From CAZKUR01 sp964556005 (GTDB lineage Bacteria > Bacteroidota > Ignavibacteria > Ignavibacteriales > Ignavibacteriaceae): 64,000 nt of DNA. Shown here one piece after another: positions 1 to 9,162 of this stretch. The stretch lies in assembly GCA_964556005.1 (NCBI GenBank), contig CAZKUR010000012.1:7458-71457 (forward strand), read 5' to 3'. Within the stretch, counting starts at the first letter, position 1, and each line of letters starts with the position of its first letter. Both the position numbers and the translations under genes were made by a program. The notes below the pieces were generated by a model. The model worked only from the letters and a program-made list of their open reading frames with translations, was not told the DNA's origin and did no database searches.

Positions 1-406
1 ATTTTAGAGGGAACTCGAAAATATCACTTCCCCAAACGGAAACGATAAATGGATGAAAGCCGGACAGAGCACCTAATAATCCGAAACTGGTTGCATAATG
101 AGCATGAACAACATCAGGTCTAAAATCCTTTATTATTTTTTTTATCATGTTTACTGCTTTTATATATCTTATTTTGGATACTTTCGTTTCGCTAAGTTCC
201 TCCCCGGTAAGTGTCATGCCCAAAGATTCAAACCTGAAATTAGAAAGAGAAGAGTAGGAATCTACTTCACAGTTTGTAATTCCAAACAATAGAATCGAAA
301 AGCCTTTTTTATTTAAAGCATTAATCCATTTTACAGTATGAGGCGAATTCGGATCACTTAAAATTAAAACTTTTATGCTGTCTTCTGTACTTTTCACATC
401 TGGCAT
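1..406 (-). CDS. Glycosyltransferase, N-terminal part (cut by window edge)
   Basis: An open frame runs from ATG at 406 to the left edge with no stop, giving 135 residues of the N-terminal domain of a GT4-type (GT-B fold) glycosyltransferase. The start reads MPDVKSTEDSIKVLILSD, followed by PHTVKWINALNKKG, which is the usual first beta-alpha unit of these enzymes. Further on come DVVHAHYAT and VSVWGSDIF, the conserved acceptor-domain segments. It lies 14 bases after the AsnB-like gene and is the last visible gene of the polysaccharide operon, so it probably adds a sugar to the repeat unit. Donor and acceptor cannot be judged because the nucleotide-binding half is outside the window. Confidence 0.8.
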   Translation of the reverse strand, partial: MPDVKSTEDSIKVLILSDPNSPHTVKWINALNKKGFSILLFGITNCEVDSYSSLSNFRFESLGMTLTGEELSETKVSKIRYIKAVNMIKKIIKDFRPDVVHAHYATSFGLLGALSGFHPFIVSVWGSDIFEFPLK

Positions 407-420
407 TGATCAACTATCTT

Positions 421-2235
421 TTAAAATTCACTGTTACCGAACTTCTCAAGTGATATACTTTTATTATTAAACAATTCAATCGCTGAAAACATTGTAATAA
501 TATTAAAAAGAACTATCTTCCTAAATTTTCTTAAAGAATCAAAATCCTCAATCTTAATAAAATCCGAAAGGCCGGGATTTGAGTACTGTGCTTTTAATAA
601 ATTCAAGACTGTATCTTCCGGATTGATTAAGGGATTGCCGCCGAAAAAGCCTGCTTTTAATCCTCCCTTAAGACCTCCGGGTAAATAATGCGACAAATTA
701 TAAACAGCAAACATAAAAGCTTTACCCTTTAACGAGTTTATCGAGGCTCTAAAATTTGAATAAGGTATGGCCGTTGCTTCCGGTGAAAAACTATTTAATA
801 ACCCCCCAAATAATTTATGCTTGATTTTCGATCTATCGGAACATTTCATTATATAATCAAAAAAAGATACCGACCAAAAAGGTGTTTTATTTATGAAAAA
901 ATGCCGGTGCCTGTCTTCTCCCTGGAATGCATATTTATGAGGTTTTTCGATTGAGCGGAAGTGAACATATTTTTGCAGTAAATCCTCTTCAGGCAACTGA
1001 CTTAAAACATTTATAAATTCATTTATAAATTCCTCTTTGTGAACATTGGTTAAGCTGCTTACCGTATCAACATCAATAATAGAATGCTGCGTAATTATAT
1101 ATTCCGCTAATTCTCGTAAATTTGAAAATTTTTTGATCTGCTCATTAAAAGTAAAAATAATTTTGTCGCCGTTATCACCGGTTATAAAGTTTATATCATC
1201 TCCGAATTGGCCCTTTATCCCATCATAAAACGGAAGCATTTGAGAAGTAGCTAAAGAATTCATCCCTTCTTTAATTTTTAACAGTGTGTAAACATCGTCT
1301 CCTTTCGGCAGTCCAATATCAATTATATTACATTGTACATTGTATATCTCAGATAATTCCAAAGCTATTTTTTCTTCTTCTGCGGATGAACCGTTCTTGT
1401 ACTGCATAGTTGCAGCAGTAAACGGAATTTTATTTTTATACATGCATGAAGCAACGGCCCTTGAATCCAAACCGCCGCTAAGTGTTACTATATTCTTCTC
1501 ATCTCCATTAAATCTATCTATGCAGGCTTTACCGAACAAATCGGAAAGGTTTCTTACATTGTCACGGAATTTTTCTCCCGCATAAGATTTATCATCAAAG
1601 TTAAATTGATAAACAATATTTTCTTCGAAGGAATGTTTGCCAATCTTTAAAAATGAAGCCGGTCTAAATTGATTTGTTTCGTTTAATAGTGTCCTCTTAT
1701 TTATCATATAACCGAGCAAGAGAAATTGAGCAACTGCAATTCTATCTAAAGAAGTTGTTTCATCAATACTATTAATAAAATTTAAATATCTTGATATAAT
1801 TACCGCTCCATTTTCATTCTTTTTATAATACAGGGGAAGCCTGCCGAAAACGTCGTTAAAAATATATACTTCGTTTAGCTTCCTATCTATTATATAAATA
1901 ATAAAATCACCGTCCGTGCTTAAAAGCCATTTGGGCAAAAAACTTAAAATCTTTTTCTCATCAATTACCCCGATTATTTCAGCTAATTCCTTTTTTAGTA
2001 TAAATTCACTTTTATTATAAATTTCACCTTCAATAATTATTGAGTACCTGTCGTACGTAAATACAGTGACTGGGTATTGTTCATATTTATTCCAGCCAAT
2101 AAACAGTTCATTATTTGAAAGGAATATCTCACTTTTATATCCGCTAAGATAGTTTTGCGAACTTAGAATGGTTTTTAATTCATCTTCATTCTTTTTTATT
2201 CGATTTTTATTTACTATTAAACTTAATCCTGGCAT
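421..2235 (-). CDS. AsnB-like amidotransferase lacking the N-terminal cysteine
   Basis: This 604-residue protein has the two-domain layout of asparagine synthetase B. Residues 1-200 form an Ntn-hydrolase-like domain (GEIYN near 70, STDGDF near 106, FNDVFGRLPLYY near 126). The synthetase domain has the ATP-pyrophosphatase loop SGGLDSR at 253-259. True AsnB enzymes begin Met-Cys-Gly, and the cysteine becomes the N-terminal nucleophile that hydrolyses glutamine. Here the start is Met-Pro-Gly, so glutamine hydrolysis should be lost. Relatives in O-antigen and exopolysaccharide clusters are thought to amidate or otherwise modify sugars or a carrier, perhaps with free ammonia. It sits between two glycosyltransferases. 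The substrate is unknown. Confidence 0.85.
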   Translation of the reverse strand: MPGLSLIVNKNRIKKNEDELKTILSSQNYLSGYKSEIFLSNNELFIGWNKYEQYPVTVFTYDRYSIIIEGEIYNKSEFILKKELAEIIGVIDEKKILSFLPKWLLSTDGDFIIYIIDRKLNEVYIFNDVFGRLPLYYKKNENGAVIISRYLNFINSIDETTSLDRIAVAQFLLLGYMINKRTLLNETNQFRPASFLKIGKHSFEENIVYQFNFDDKSYAGEKFRDNVRNLSDLFGKACIDRFNGDEKNIVTLSGGLDSRAVASCMYKNKIPFTAATMQYKNGSSAEEEKIALELSEIYNVQCNIIDIGLPKGDDVYTLLKIKEGMNSLATSQMLPFYDGIKGQFGDDINFITGDNGDKIIFTFNEQIKKFSNLRELAEYIITQHSIIDVDTVSSLTNVHKEEFINEFINVLSQLPEEDLLQKYVHFRSIEKPHKYAFQGEDRHRHFFINKTPFWSVSFFDYIMKCSDRSKIKHKLFGGLLNSFSPEATAIPYSNFRASINSLKGKAFMFAVYNLSHYLPGGLKGGLKAGFFGGNPLINPEDTVLNLLKAQYSNPGLSDFIKIEDFDSLRKFRKIVLFNIITMFSAIELFNNKSISLEKFGNSEF

Positions 2236-2328
2236 CTTCTTAAAAATTTCTTCGATTATCTTTCAATATTTTTAACTTTTTTCTAAAATTTAAATTTGTT
2301 TCATATAAACATCGATCAAAACATTTTC

Positions 2329-3438
2329 TCATTCAGAATATTGCTTAATTCTTTTTTCGGTTAATTCCATAATAAATTTAAGTACAGATTCTTCAACTTC
2401 TTCGATTGTCAATAAATTCATACATTCAAACGAAGGACATCCTACTCTTCCGCCGTCGGTAAAGCATACTTTCTCTCTTTTTTTGGGAGAACAATTTATC
2501 TTTTTAATTATATAAGAATTCAAACCTTCGTATGGTTTATGATATTCCGGATTGGAAGGACCGTAAATAGTAAAAGTCGGAATCCCTAAAAGATTAGCTA
2601 TATGTACCGGGCCGGAATCATTACCAATTAATAAAAATGAAATTTTAATTTTCTCGATGAGTTCGTCTGTTGTCTCGGTTTCAATTATTCCAATTCCCTT
2701 TCCAAGAATTTCTTTAATTATATCTGAATTCAAGCTTTTTTTAGGAATAATAAATGAAGTTTTATACTTTTTATTTAAATTTTCTGCTAGAGAGATGTAT
2801 TTATTGAGGCTCCATTCTTTTGCTTTCCAACCGGCAAAAGGATGAATTAATATTCTGCCGGATTCCTGCAGTTTAAATTTGGCTGCCGGGTAATTACTCA
2901 TCCGGAAATCCAGGTTTCTTACGGCATCCAGATAAATATCGATAATATGCGGTTCTTCCCTGATAGGGACAAACTTTGTATATATTTTACTATACAGCCG
3001 TTTATTGATGCCAATAATTTTTTCCGAAGAAGAATTAAATATTAATGATGCAGATGTACTGCTTCCTGTTAAATCATAAATTAGCCGGGGATTGAAATCT
3101 TTTAATTTCCGTCTTGCCTTTTTTGAAGCGATCCTATCATCAAAGTAAAAATCCGAATGATGCAATTCAATCATTTCGATATTATCGAACGCAAGCTTAA
3201 AGATTTTAGTAGTTTCCGGAAAACAAAACATAACGATATTCTCTTTATGAAAACCCATTATTTTTTTAACAGCAGGGATTGTACATACCGAATCACCAAG
3301 TTTATGCAGGTTAACAACAACAATTCCACCTTCCCTATTTTTTCGAATAAAAATTCTTACCGCAGGAAAGAAAAAATCAAAAACTGCAGTTACAGGTACG
3401 TCAATAATCTTATATTTTAAGAGTCGACTAAAGGTCAT
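2329..3438 (-). CDS. Glycosyltransferase family 9 (heptosyltransferase-like)
   Basis: This 369-residue GT-B enzyme resembles ADP-heptose:LPS heptosyltransferases. VVVNLHKLGDSVCTIPAVKKI at 40-60 is the typical N-terminal loop of family 9. IGNDSGPVHIANLLGIP at about 271-287 is the sugar-nucleotide pocket, followed by TIYGPSNPEYHKP. The C-terminal part has a cysteine group (NCSPKKREKVC, GCPSFEC) seen in many GT9 proteins. Its ATG overlaps the stop of the preceding 61-codon gene as ATGA, so the two are probably translationally coupled. The role is transfer of a heptose or other sugar to a surface glycan on the cytoplasmic face. The donor sugar cannot be read from the sequence. Confidence 0.9.
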   Translation of the reverse strand: MTFSRLLKYKIIDVPVTAVFDFFFPAVRIFIRKNREGGIVVVNLHKLGDSVCTIPAVKKIMGFHKENIVMFCFPETTKIFKLAFDNIEMIELHHSDFYFDDRIASKKARRKLKDFNPRLIYDLTGSSTSASLIFNSSSEKIIGINKRLYSKIYTKFVPIREEPHIIDIYLDAVRNLDFRMSNYPAAKFKLQESGRILIHPFAGWKAKEWSLNKYISLAENLNKKYKTSFIIPKKSLNSDIIKEILGKGIGIIETETTDELIEKIKISFLLIGNDSGPVHIANLLGIPTFTIYGPSNPEYHKPYEGLNSYIIKKINCSPKKREKVCFTDGGRVGCPSFECMNLLTIEEVEESVLKFIMELTEKRIKQYSE

Positions 3439-3620
3439 TTAATGTTTCGCTGCTCAATTCTTTTAAATTCTTTGTTAAAATTATTTTTAGCCAAATATAT
3501 ATTTTTATAAAATTTTTCCGGTTCGAACTTAATTCTGCATCTCGGTTTTAAATGAGTTTTCTTGCAAGGAGAAAAAAATTCTTTACGTAATTTCACGCCA
3601 AAATTTTCATCATCAATCAT
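3435..3620 (-). CDS. Small hypothetical protein, coupled on both sides
   Basis: I do not recognise this 61-residue product. It is basic, with no signal peptide or membrane segment, and has a short cysteine pair in SPCKKTHLKPRC followed by an amphipathic, lysine-rich C-terminal half. The case for a real gene is architectural. Its ATG overlaps the stop of the flippase gene as ATGA (3617-3620), and its stop overlaps the ATG of the GT9 gene as ATGA (3435-3438). A chance frame rarely fits both junctions so exactly. It could be a small accessory subunit of the neighbouring transferase or a remnant of a larger enzyme. Function unknown. Confidence 0.65.
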   Translation of the reverse strand: MIDDENFGVKLRKEFFSPCKKTHLKPRCRIKFEPEKFYKNIYLAKNNFNKEFKRIEQRNIK

Positions 3621-5167
3621 TCTTCAACCAAAATATTTTTCTTACTTGATAATAACGAATCTTTCACTCTCATGAAAATGTAATAGGATGAATGTTTAAC
3701 AAAATAAATATTCGATAAGTAAAGAATTAGGAATAATATTATATTAAAAAATGTTGATAAGTTTGATTTGACAAACAAAGCTGAGATTTGATATGCTATT
3801 AGAAATGAAATAATGCCGTTGCTGAGATTAAAAAATATTTCCGTTAAAAATATTTTCCTGTTTTTGAATCGTACTTTCGTATAAATAACTGTTAAAGAAG
3901 TCAAGAAAAAGAAAAGATAACTAATGGAGGAACTTAAAGCCAAACCATCCTGTTTAAATTTTCCAACAAACAAAAAATTTAAAATAATTTTTAATAGTAT
4001 TCCAAAAATAGTAATATAAAGCAGCTTTCTTGTCAATCCAAGCCCATATAACAATTTATTATTTATACTATATGCGGCATAAAATACCAAGCTTATCGAA
4101 TAAAAAATTAATACGTGATAAGTGACTAAAGTATCACTAGCGGTAAATTTTCCCCTTTGGAAAAAGATCGTAATAATATAATCTCCATAGCAAATAAAAA
4201 GAAAAGCGATCGGTATAAAAAGAGCAATGTTTATTTTCAATCCTTCATTAAAGTTATTTTCAAGTTCGCCGATTAATTTCCTGCTTATGAACTGTGAAAA
4301 CTTAGGAAATATTGCAGTTGAAAGAGCAATTGATAAAATGGATACAGGCAGCATAAAAATTAATTGTGCATAATTTAATGCCGCAATTCCTCCCGTAGGT
4401 ACATAATCAAAGAAATACCTGTCGACTATTAAATATAACTGTCCGATGCTTTCAATTAGTATAATTATCAATAAAGTGCGGGGAATAAAGCTTTTGTATT
4501 TTTTTAGCGAAAGGTCGGTTTTAAATACCCTGAACTTGATATTACTTTTTGTAAGTAAATATACCATTCTCAAGAACGAACCGGCAACATATCCGGCAGG
4601 TATTATATAAATGCCAAAGCGATCATTAAAAATAATTAACAGAATAATCATTATTATACTGGATAAAACCTGCCCATATGCTGGGTATCTAAATTCAAAG
4701 TGTATTTGATGAAATGCCGAAATTACAGAAATTGCACAAAAAAAGGGGATGGAAATTAGGAAAATTCGAAAAACAATTATTGTAGTATTAACAGCATCGG
4801 CATTTGCGCCATGTAGGTAAAGGCCGACGATAGAGTCTGAAAAAAAATAAAGAATTACCGTCAGCAGCAAACCTCCTAAAATAAAAATGAAAAAATTTAT
4901 CCGGATAAAATTTTCAATAAGTGAAGGTTCTTTTTCTTTAACCCTGTTATAAGCCGGGATTAAATAATTTTGACCTAAAAATATTATTATAGTATTTATA
5001 GTCATTGGAAGGACCGCCCCAATTAGATAAATATCAAACTCATGGCTTAATCCGAAATAATTAGCAAAAATCATTTCACGAATAAAACCAAGACCTTTGC
5101 TTAGTATCGCAACAATAACTAATAGTATTGAAGCCCCGGTAACAGATGAAATAAATTTTTTATTCAT
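3617..5167 (-). CDS. MurJ/MviN-family lipid flippase
   Basis: This 516-residue polytopic membrane protein has about 14 hydrophobic segments and the MurJ/MviN pattern in the MOP flippase superfamily. It starts ISSVTGASILLVIVAILSKG then FIREMIFANYFG, the conserved first helix and loop, and it has FPKFSQF in the middle. MurJ proteins move lipid-linked glycan precursors across the inner membrane. Because it sits inside an exopolysaccharide operon it may act as a Wzx-like flippase for the repeat unit, but it could also be the cell's lipid II flippase. Sequence alone does not separate the two. Its stop overlaps the start of the 61-codon gene. Confidence 0.88.
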   Translation of the reverse strand: MNKKFISSVTGASILLVIVAILSKGLGFIREMIFANYFGLSHEFDIYLIGAVLPMTINTIIIFLGQNYLIPAYNRVKEKEPSLIENFIRINFFIFILGGLLLTVILYFFSDSIVGLYLHGANADAVNTTIIVFRIFLISIPFFCAISVISAFHQIHFEFRYPAYGQVLSSIIMIILLIIFNDRFGIYIIPAGYVAGSFLRMVYLLTKSNIKFRVFKTDLSLKKYKSFIPRTLLIIILIESIGQLYLIVDRYFFDYVPTGGIAALNYAQLIFMLPVSILSIALSTAIFPKFSQFISRKLIGELENNFNEGLKINIALFIPIAFLFICYGDYIITIFFQRGKFTASDTLVTYHVLIFYSISLVFYAAYSINNKLLYGLGLTRKLLYITIFGILLKIILNFLFVGKFKQDGLALSSSISYLFFFLTSLTVIYTKVRFKNRKIFLTEIFFNLSNGIISFLIAYQISALFVKSNLSTFFNIILFLILYLSNIYFVKHSSYYIFMRVKDSLLSSKKNILVEE

Positions 5168-5249
5168 GTGGAAAATCGCTCTATAAAATCTTGCCGGTCT
5201 TACTATTTCCGGATAGAAGGGATTTCGTACTTATAAATAATTTGATTAT

Positions 5250-6221
5250 TTACTGAATGTTCTTAGAATTAAAAGAGTGGTCTTTTATTTTATCCTTAAA
5301 ATACTCTATCGTCATTTCCAGCCCTTTTTTTCTATGAACTTTTACTTCCCAACCCAGAATATTTTTTGCTCTACTTATATCCGGCTGCCTAACCTTGGGA
5401 TCATCCACCGGAAGTTCAGTATATGCTATTTTACTATTAGAGCCTGTTATTTTAATTACTTCTTCTGCAAATTGTTTAATTGTAATTTCTTCAGGGTTCC
5501 CGATATTTACCGGATATATTTCATTTGACATTAAAAGTTTAAACAAACCTTCAACCTCATCACTAACATAACAGAAGCTTCTTGTTTGTGAACCATCGCC
5601 GAAAACAGTTAAATCTTCACTCATTAAAGCCTGCCTTACAAAAGTTGGTAAAGCCCTTCCGTCATTCAATCTCATTCTTGGGCCATAGGTATTGAAAATC
5701 CTTGCTATTCTGGTATCGACACCGTGATATCTGTAGTAAGCCATAGTTAATGCTTCAGAGAAACGTTTTGCTTCATCGTAAACTCCGCGAGGGCCAATAG
5801 GGTTTACATTTCCCCAGTAATCCTCACTTTGAGGATGCACATCCGGGTCGCCGTAAACTTCTGAGGTAGAGGCCAATAAAAATCTTGCTTTTTTTTCTTT
5901 TGCCAACCCGAGCGCTTTATGTGTGCCGAGAGATCCTACTTTTAATGTTTGAATAGGCAGTTTTAAATAGTCAATAGGACTTGCTGGAGAGGCAAAGTGC
6001 AATATATAGTCAATTCTTCCCGGCACGAAAATATAATTTGTAACGTCATGTTTAATAAAAGTAAAGTCATCGTTTCCTACTAAATGATTAATATTTTCAA
6101 CATTACCTGTTACCAGGTTATCCATACATATTACTTTAAAACCCTCATGAAGAAGTTTATCGCAAAGATGGGAACCTAAAAATCCGGCTCCGCCTGTTAC
6201 AAGTGCAGTATATTTAAACAT
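5250..6221 (-). CDS. uxs: UDP-glucuronic acid decarboxylase (UDP-xylose synthase)
   Basis: This extended SDR enzyme should convert UDP-glucuronate to UDP-xylose with NAD. I place the start at ATG 6221, giving 323 residues, because AAAGGAA lies just upstream and the Rossmann motif GGAGFLG then falls at residues 10-16. The frame is open upstream to 6269 but that would add 16 lysine-rich residues. HFASPASPIDY at 75-85 is the signature of UXS rather than of GalE or RmlB. The catalytic tyrosine and lysine are Y148 and K152 in VYDEAKR, and RIFNTYGPRM follows. The start overlaps the 3' end of the Wzz-like gene by 8 bases. The product would supply xylose to the surface glycan made by this operon. Confidence 0.92.
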   Translation of the reverse strand: MFKYTALVTGGAGFLGSHLCDKLLHEGFKVICMDNLVTGNVENINHLVGNDDFTFIKHDVTNYIFVPGRIDYILHFASPASPIDYLKLPIQTLKVGSLGTHKALGLAKEKKARFLLASTSEVYGDPDVHPQSEDYWGNVNPIGPRGVYDEAKRFSEALTMAYYRYHGVDTRIARIFNTYGPRMRLNDGRALPTFVRQALMSEDLTVFGDGSQTRSFCYVSDEVEGLFKLLMSNEIYPVNIGNPEEITIKQFAEEVIKITGSNSKIAYTELPVDDPKVRQPDISRAKNILGWEVKVHRKKGLEMTIEYFKDKIKDHSFNSKNIQ

Positions 6222-7365
6222 TTCCTTTTTCTTTCTTTTTAAAAGGCAGTAATTTTTTATCGGAGACAATACTAATAAACGACATTAAGAGAAATACAAA
6301 AACGCCTCCAACAATTGAAGAAGAAATCAGCCTTGGAGAAGAAGCTTTTTCGGGAGGAATAGCTTCATCTAAAACCTGAACTGTAGGGACTTCTTTATTT
6401 TCCTGGATTTTTTCCTGGTAATACTGCTGCTGAAGAGTCACGTAGACTTCATTCTGGATTTTAACTTCTCTTAAAAGATTAGCTAATTGTTTACCTAACT
6501 CAGGGACATCCTTGAATGCCAGAAGATAATCCTGACTTCCCATTTCCATTTTATTGTACTGGTTTTTCAGTTGTGATAATTTATCCTTTAAACCAACTAA
6601 TGTTCTATTATCTTCTTTTAATGAAGTTTGCATCAAACCAATATTGACTTCCGTTTTAACTATTTCCGATTTCAATTTTGCAGCAGCATCAATAGCAGCA
6701 CTGACCTGGTCCGGCAATGAAACCGCCTTATTTTCTTTTTGAAACATCATCAATGAAGTTTCGACCGAATCCAATTTAATCCTAGTAATTTTAATTTGCT
6801 GCCCTATAAAAATTCTGGCTTTTTTCGCTTTTGAGGAAAGCTTTTCGTGATTTACCTTATCCAAACCCTCAATAAAAGCATTGGAGACCGCCGCCGATAA
6901 ATTTTTTACACTATCTGTATTTCCCAAAAACATCGGTATAAGTGATGTTGAAATATCGACACTTAATGAAATTATACCTTCTTGATTTATTTGAATATTC
7001 AATGTTTTATCAAGTTTTTTCACCGCATCATATTCATCATCCGTACCATAAAATTTAACAAGGCCTAATTTTTTTATTACATACAGCTTAACCGATCTGC
7101 TTTTTAAAATTTCGGCATACAATTGTGAGCTTGCATTACTAAAACCGCCGCTTAAAAAGTTTGAAAATCCTTGTCCCGATAATAAGCTGCTCAATCCCCC
7201 CATATCCTCTTGTTTTTCCGGAGGTAGAACAGTAACGGTAGAGTCATATGTTCTAGGGTAGATAAAAAGCAAAACTAAGAATAACAATACGGTTGCAAAG
7301 ACCGTTACTTTTAAAATTCTCGTTTTATAAAATAAGATCGTATTTATTATTTCGTGGTAAGTCAA
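6214..7365 (-). CDS. Wzz-type polysaccharide chain-length / co-polymerase protein
   Basis: This 383-residue inner-membrane protein has the layout of polysaccharide co-polymerases. An N-terminal membrane helix (about 18-36) is followed by a Wzz domain with the proline-rich TVTVLPPEKQED. A long periplasmic coiled coil follows (about 160-320), and a second membrane helix near 350-370 is preceded by a PPEKASSPR segment. There is no C-terminal tyrosine-kinase domain, so it is the kinase-less type. It works with the Wza-like protein encoded 1 base upstream to set glycan length and couple synthesis to export. Confidence 0.9.
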   Translation of the reverse strand: MTYHEIINTILFYKTRILKVTVFATVLLFLVLLFIYPRTYDSTVTVLPPEKQEDMGGLSSLLSGQGFSNFLSGGFSNASSQLYAEILKSRSVKLYVIKKLGLVKFYGTDDEYDAVKKLDKTLNIQINQEGIISLSVDISTSLIPMFLGNTDSVKNLSAAVSNAFIEGLDKVNHEKLSSKAKKARIFIGQQIKITRIKLDSVETSLMMFQKENKAVSLPDQVSAAIDAAAKLKSEIVKTEVNIGLMQTSLKEDNRTLVGLKDKLSQLKNQYNKMEMGSQDYLLAFKDVPELGKQLANLLREVKIQNEVYVTLQQQYYQEKIQENKEVPTVQVLDEAIPPEKASSPRLISSSIVGGVFVFLLMSFISIVSDKKLLPFKKKEKGNV

Positions 7366-7366
7366 A

Positions 7367-8968
7367 TTATTTCCTCGCTGCTATTATTATTGCTGCTGTG
7401 GCCGCAACTATTGCACCAACCTGTCCTAAAATAGAAAGTGTAGTAGTGAATACTTCCCAAAATGTAGGACCTTCCGGTTTTTCGGGAACCCATATAGTAT
7501 CTCCGGGCTTTAAAGAATCAACATCATCTGCATCGACCCACTCACCAGTTTTTGCCCTTACAACACGAACATCCCCAGTCATTGCTCTCCATGAATAACC
7601 TCCGGCAAGCCTAATGTAATCGTCAACTGTAAGTCCTGGCTGATAAATAATATTCCCGGGATTCACCAATTGTCCGAGCATTATAATATAATTTCTTTCT
7701 TTCGGTACAGTTATAACATCCTGAGCCCTTAAGACAACATTCTCAGCCAAGTCATGATCTATGAATAATTTTACGAAGTCGACAACAACATCTCCTACTC
7801 TCTGCCGTGATTTCGCTTTTAGATATTCATACTCTTCATCCGTCATATCCTTTCTTTCCATAGTCTTTAATCTTTCGAATTCGGGATCTATTCTTGTAGT
7901 ACCCACATGCCGGGTTAGGGTTGCATCGGATAAAGATGCTTCAGGAGTAAAACCGCCGGCTTGGTTAATTACATCCAATAACGTGGTGTGATTTTTAATA
8001 ACTTTGTAGTAGCCAGGATATTGTACGTATCCATCTACCTTCACATAACGATTGATATAATATTCGGGAATTACTCGTATTGCAATTCTATCCTGCGGCT
8101 GGGCGATAATTTTATCTTTAATCAAATCACTATAATTATAATATGAACTTAAAAGGTTTTTACCGTTTTTATCGAAACTCATTATTTCGACGGAATCTTT
8201 TCTTGCTTTAAGAGTAAAGCCGCCAGCAAGCTTTATGAGGTTCGCAATTGTTTCATTTTTAACATACTCATAAGTTCCGGGGTAAAGTACCTGTCCGTCA
8301 ACATATACAATTTTATCTACTTTATATACAATAACTATATCGCCTTCATGCAAATAAGGATTTTCTCTTTTATCTCCTAATCTTAAAAAAGAAAGGAAAT
8401 CATAACATGAGGTATCTCCTTCTCTACTAATAATTTTGATGTTCCTAAAATCGGATGTCCCAGTAAATCCCATAGATTTTTGAATTAAATCAAACAATCT
8501 TGAATTTGACGAAAGAGTAAAAACAGCAGTCTGTTTGACATCACCTAATAATGAAACTTTAATTTTTCTAAAATCAACTAAAGAAATGACGACATCCACA
8601 TTCTTATAATACTTTAGAATTTCAGACTTTATTTTTTCTTTTGCTGTTTTAAGATTTAATCTATTTAAATTTATTATTCCCACTTTCGGAACGAATAAAT
8701 TTCCTTCCTGGTCGATCATTAGAGTAAGATTAACTTCCTCAATTCCATTTACCGAAACTAAAAGTTTGTCTCCCGGACCGACGATATATTCGGAATCGAC
8801 CACACTGCCCTCGGTTGCTTCAACAGGTAATTCAAATGCTCCGAGTTGCTGTAATGAATCATTCAAACTGCCGAATGATCTTTCGGGATAATCAGGTAAA
8901 ACACCTTGTGAAAAAATTGAAGGAATAAATAAACTTAGGATAAAAATTGTTAAGTATGTAAACCGCAT
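7367..8968 (-). CDS. Wza-like polysaccharide export protein with SLBB repeats
   Basis: This 533-residue protein begins with a signal peptide (MRFTYLTIFILSLFIPSIFSQG). Residues from about 55 (SEYIVGPGDKLLVSVNG) form the Poly_export domain. Several SLBB/Gram-negative export beta-grasp units follow, marked by repeated phrases such as VYVDGQVLYPGTYEY, VKVDGYVQYPGYYKV and IMLGQLVNPGNIIY, each with an AGGF or AGGY turn. The C-terminus ends in an alanine/isoleucine-rich hydrophobic helix, which may be the outer-membrane anchor. It is the first gene of the polysaccharide operon. The 194 bases between it and ftsX should hold the operon promoter, although I could not identify one with confidence. Confidence 0.92.
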   Translation of the reverse strand: MRFTYLTIFILSLFIPSIFSQGVLPDYPERSFGSLNDSLQQLGAFELPVEATEGSVVDSEYIVGPGDKLLVSVNGIEEVNLTLMIDQEGNLFVPKVGIINLNRLNLKTAKEKIKSEILKYYKNVDVVISLVDFRKIKVSLLGDVKQTAVFTLSSNSRLFDLIQKSMGFTGTSDFRNIKIISREGDTSCYDFLSFLRLGDKRENPYLHEGDIVIVYKVDKIVYVDGQVLYPGTYEYVKNETIANLIKLAGGFTLKARKDSVEIMSFDKNGKNLLSSYYNYSDLIKDKIIAQPQDRIAIRVIPEYYINRYVKVDGYVQYPGYYKVIKNHTTLLDVINQAGGFTPEASLSDATLTRHVGTTRIDPEFERLKTMERKDMTDEEYEYLKAKSRQRVGDVVVDFVKLFIDHDLAENVVLRAQDVITVPKERNYIIMLGQLVNPGNIIYQPGLTVDDYIRLAGGYSWRAMTGDVRVVRAKTGEWVDADDVDSLKPGDTIWVPEKPEGPTFWEVFTTTLSILGQVGAIVAATAAIIIAARK

Positions 8969-9162
8969 AACCCTTAAATTATAATTTGAAATGTATTTGA
9001 AATATTTTTGAGCATAGGTCTTGTTTTATGATTTTATATGATTTTGAAGCTTTTAATAAAATAAACAGAGATATCTAAAAGCAGGACACTATTTAATTAT
9101 GTATTATCTTATAATAATTGAATAAAAATCAGATTTTGAAATTAGTAATTATTAAAATCACT

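Noticed and set aside
98..292. 64-codon plus-strand frame
   Set aside because: It lies opposite the open glycosyltransferase frame on the minus strand (1-406), which has clear family motifs; the plus frame has none.
6222..6269. 16-codon extension of the UXS gene
   Set aside because: ATG 6221 has a good ribosome site and puts the Rossmann loop at the usual place.
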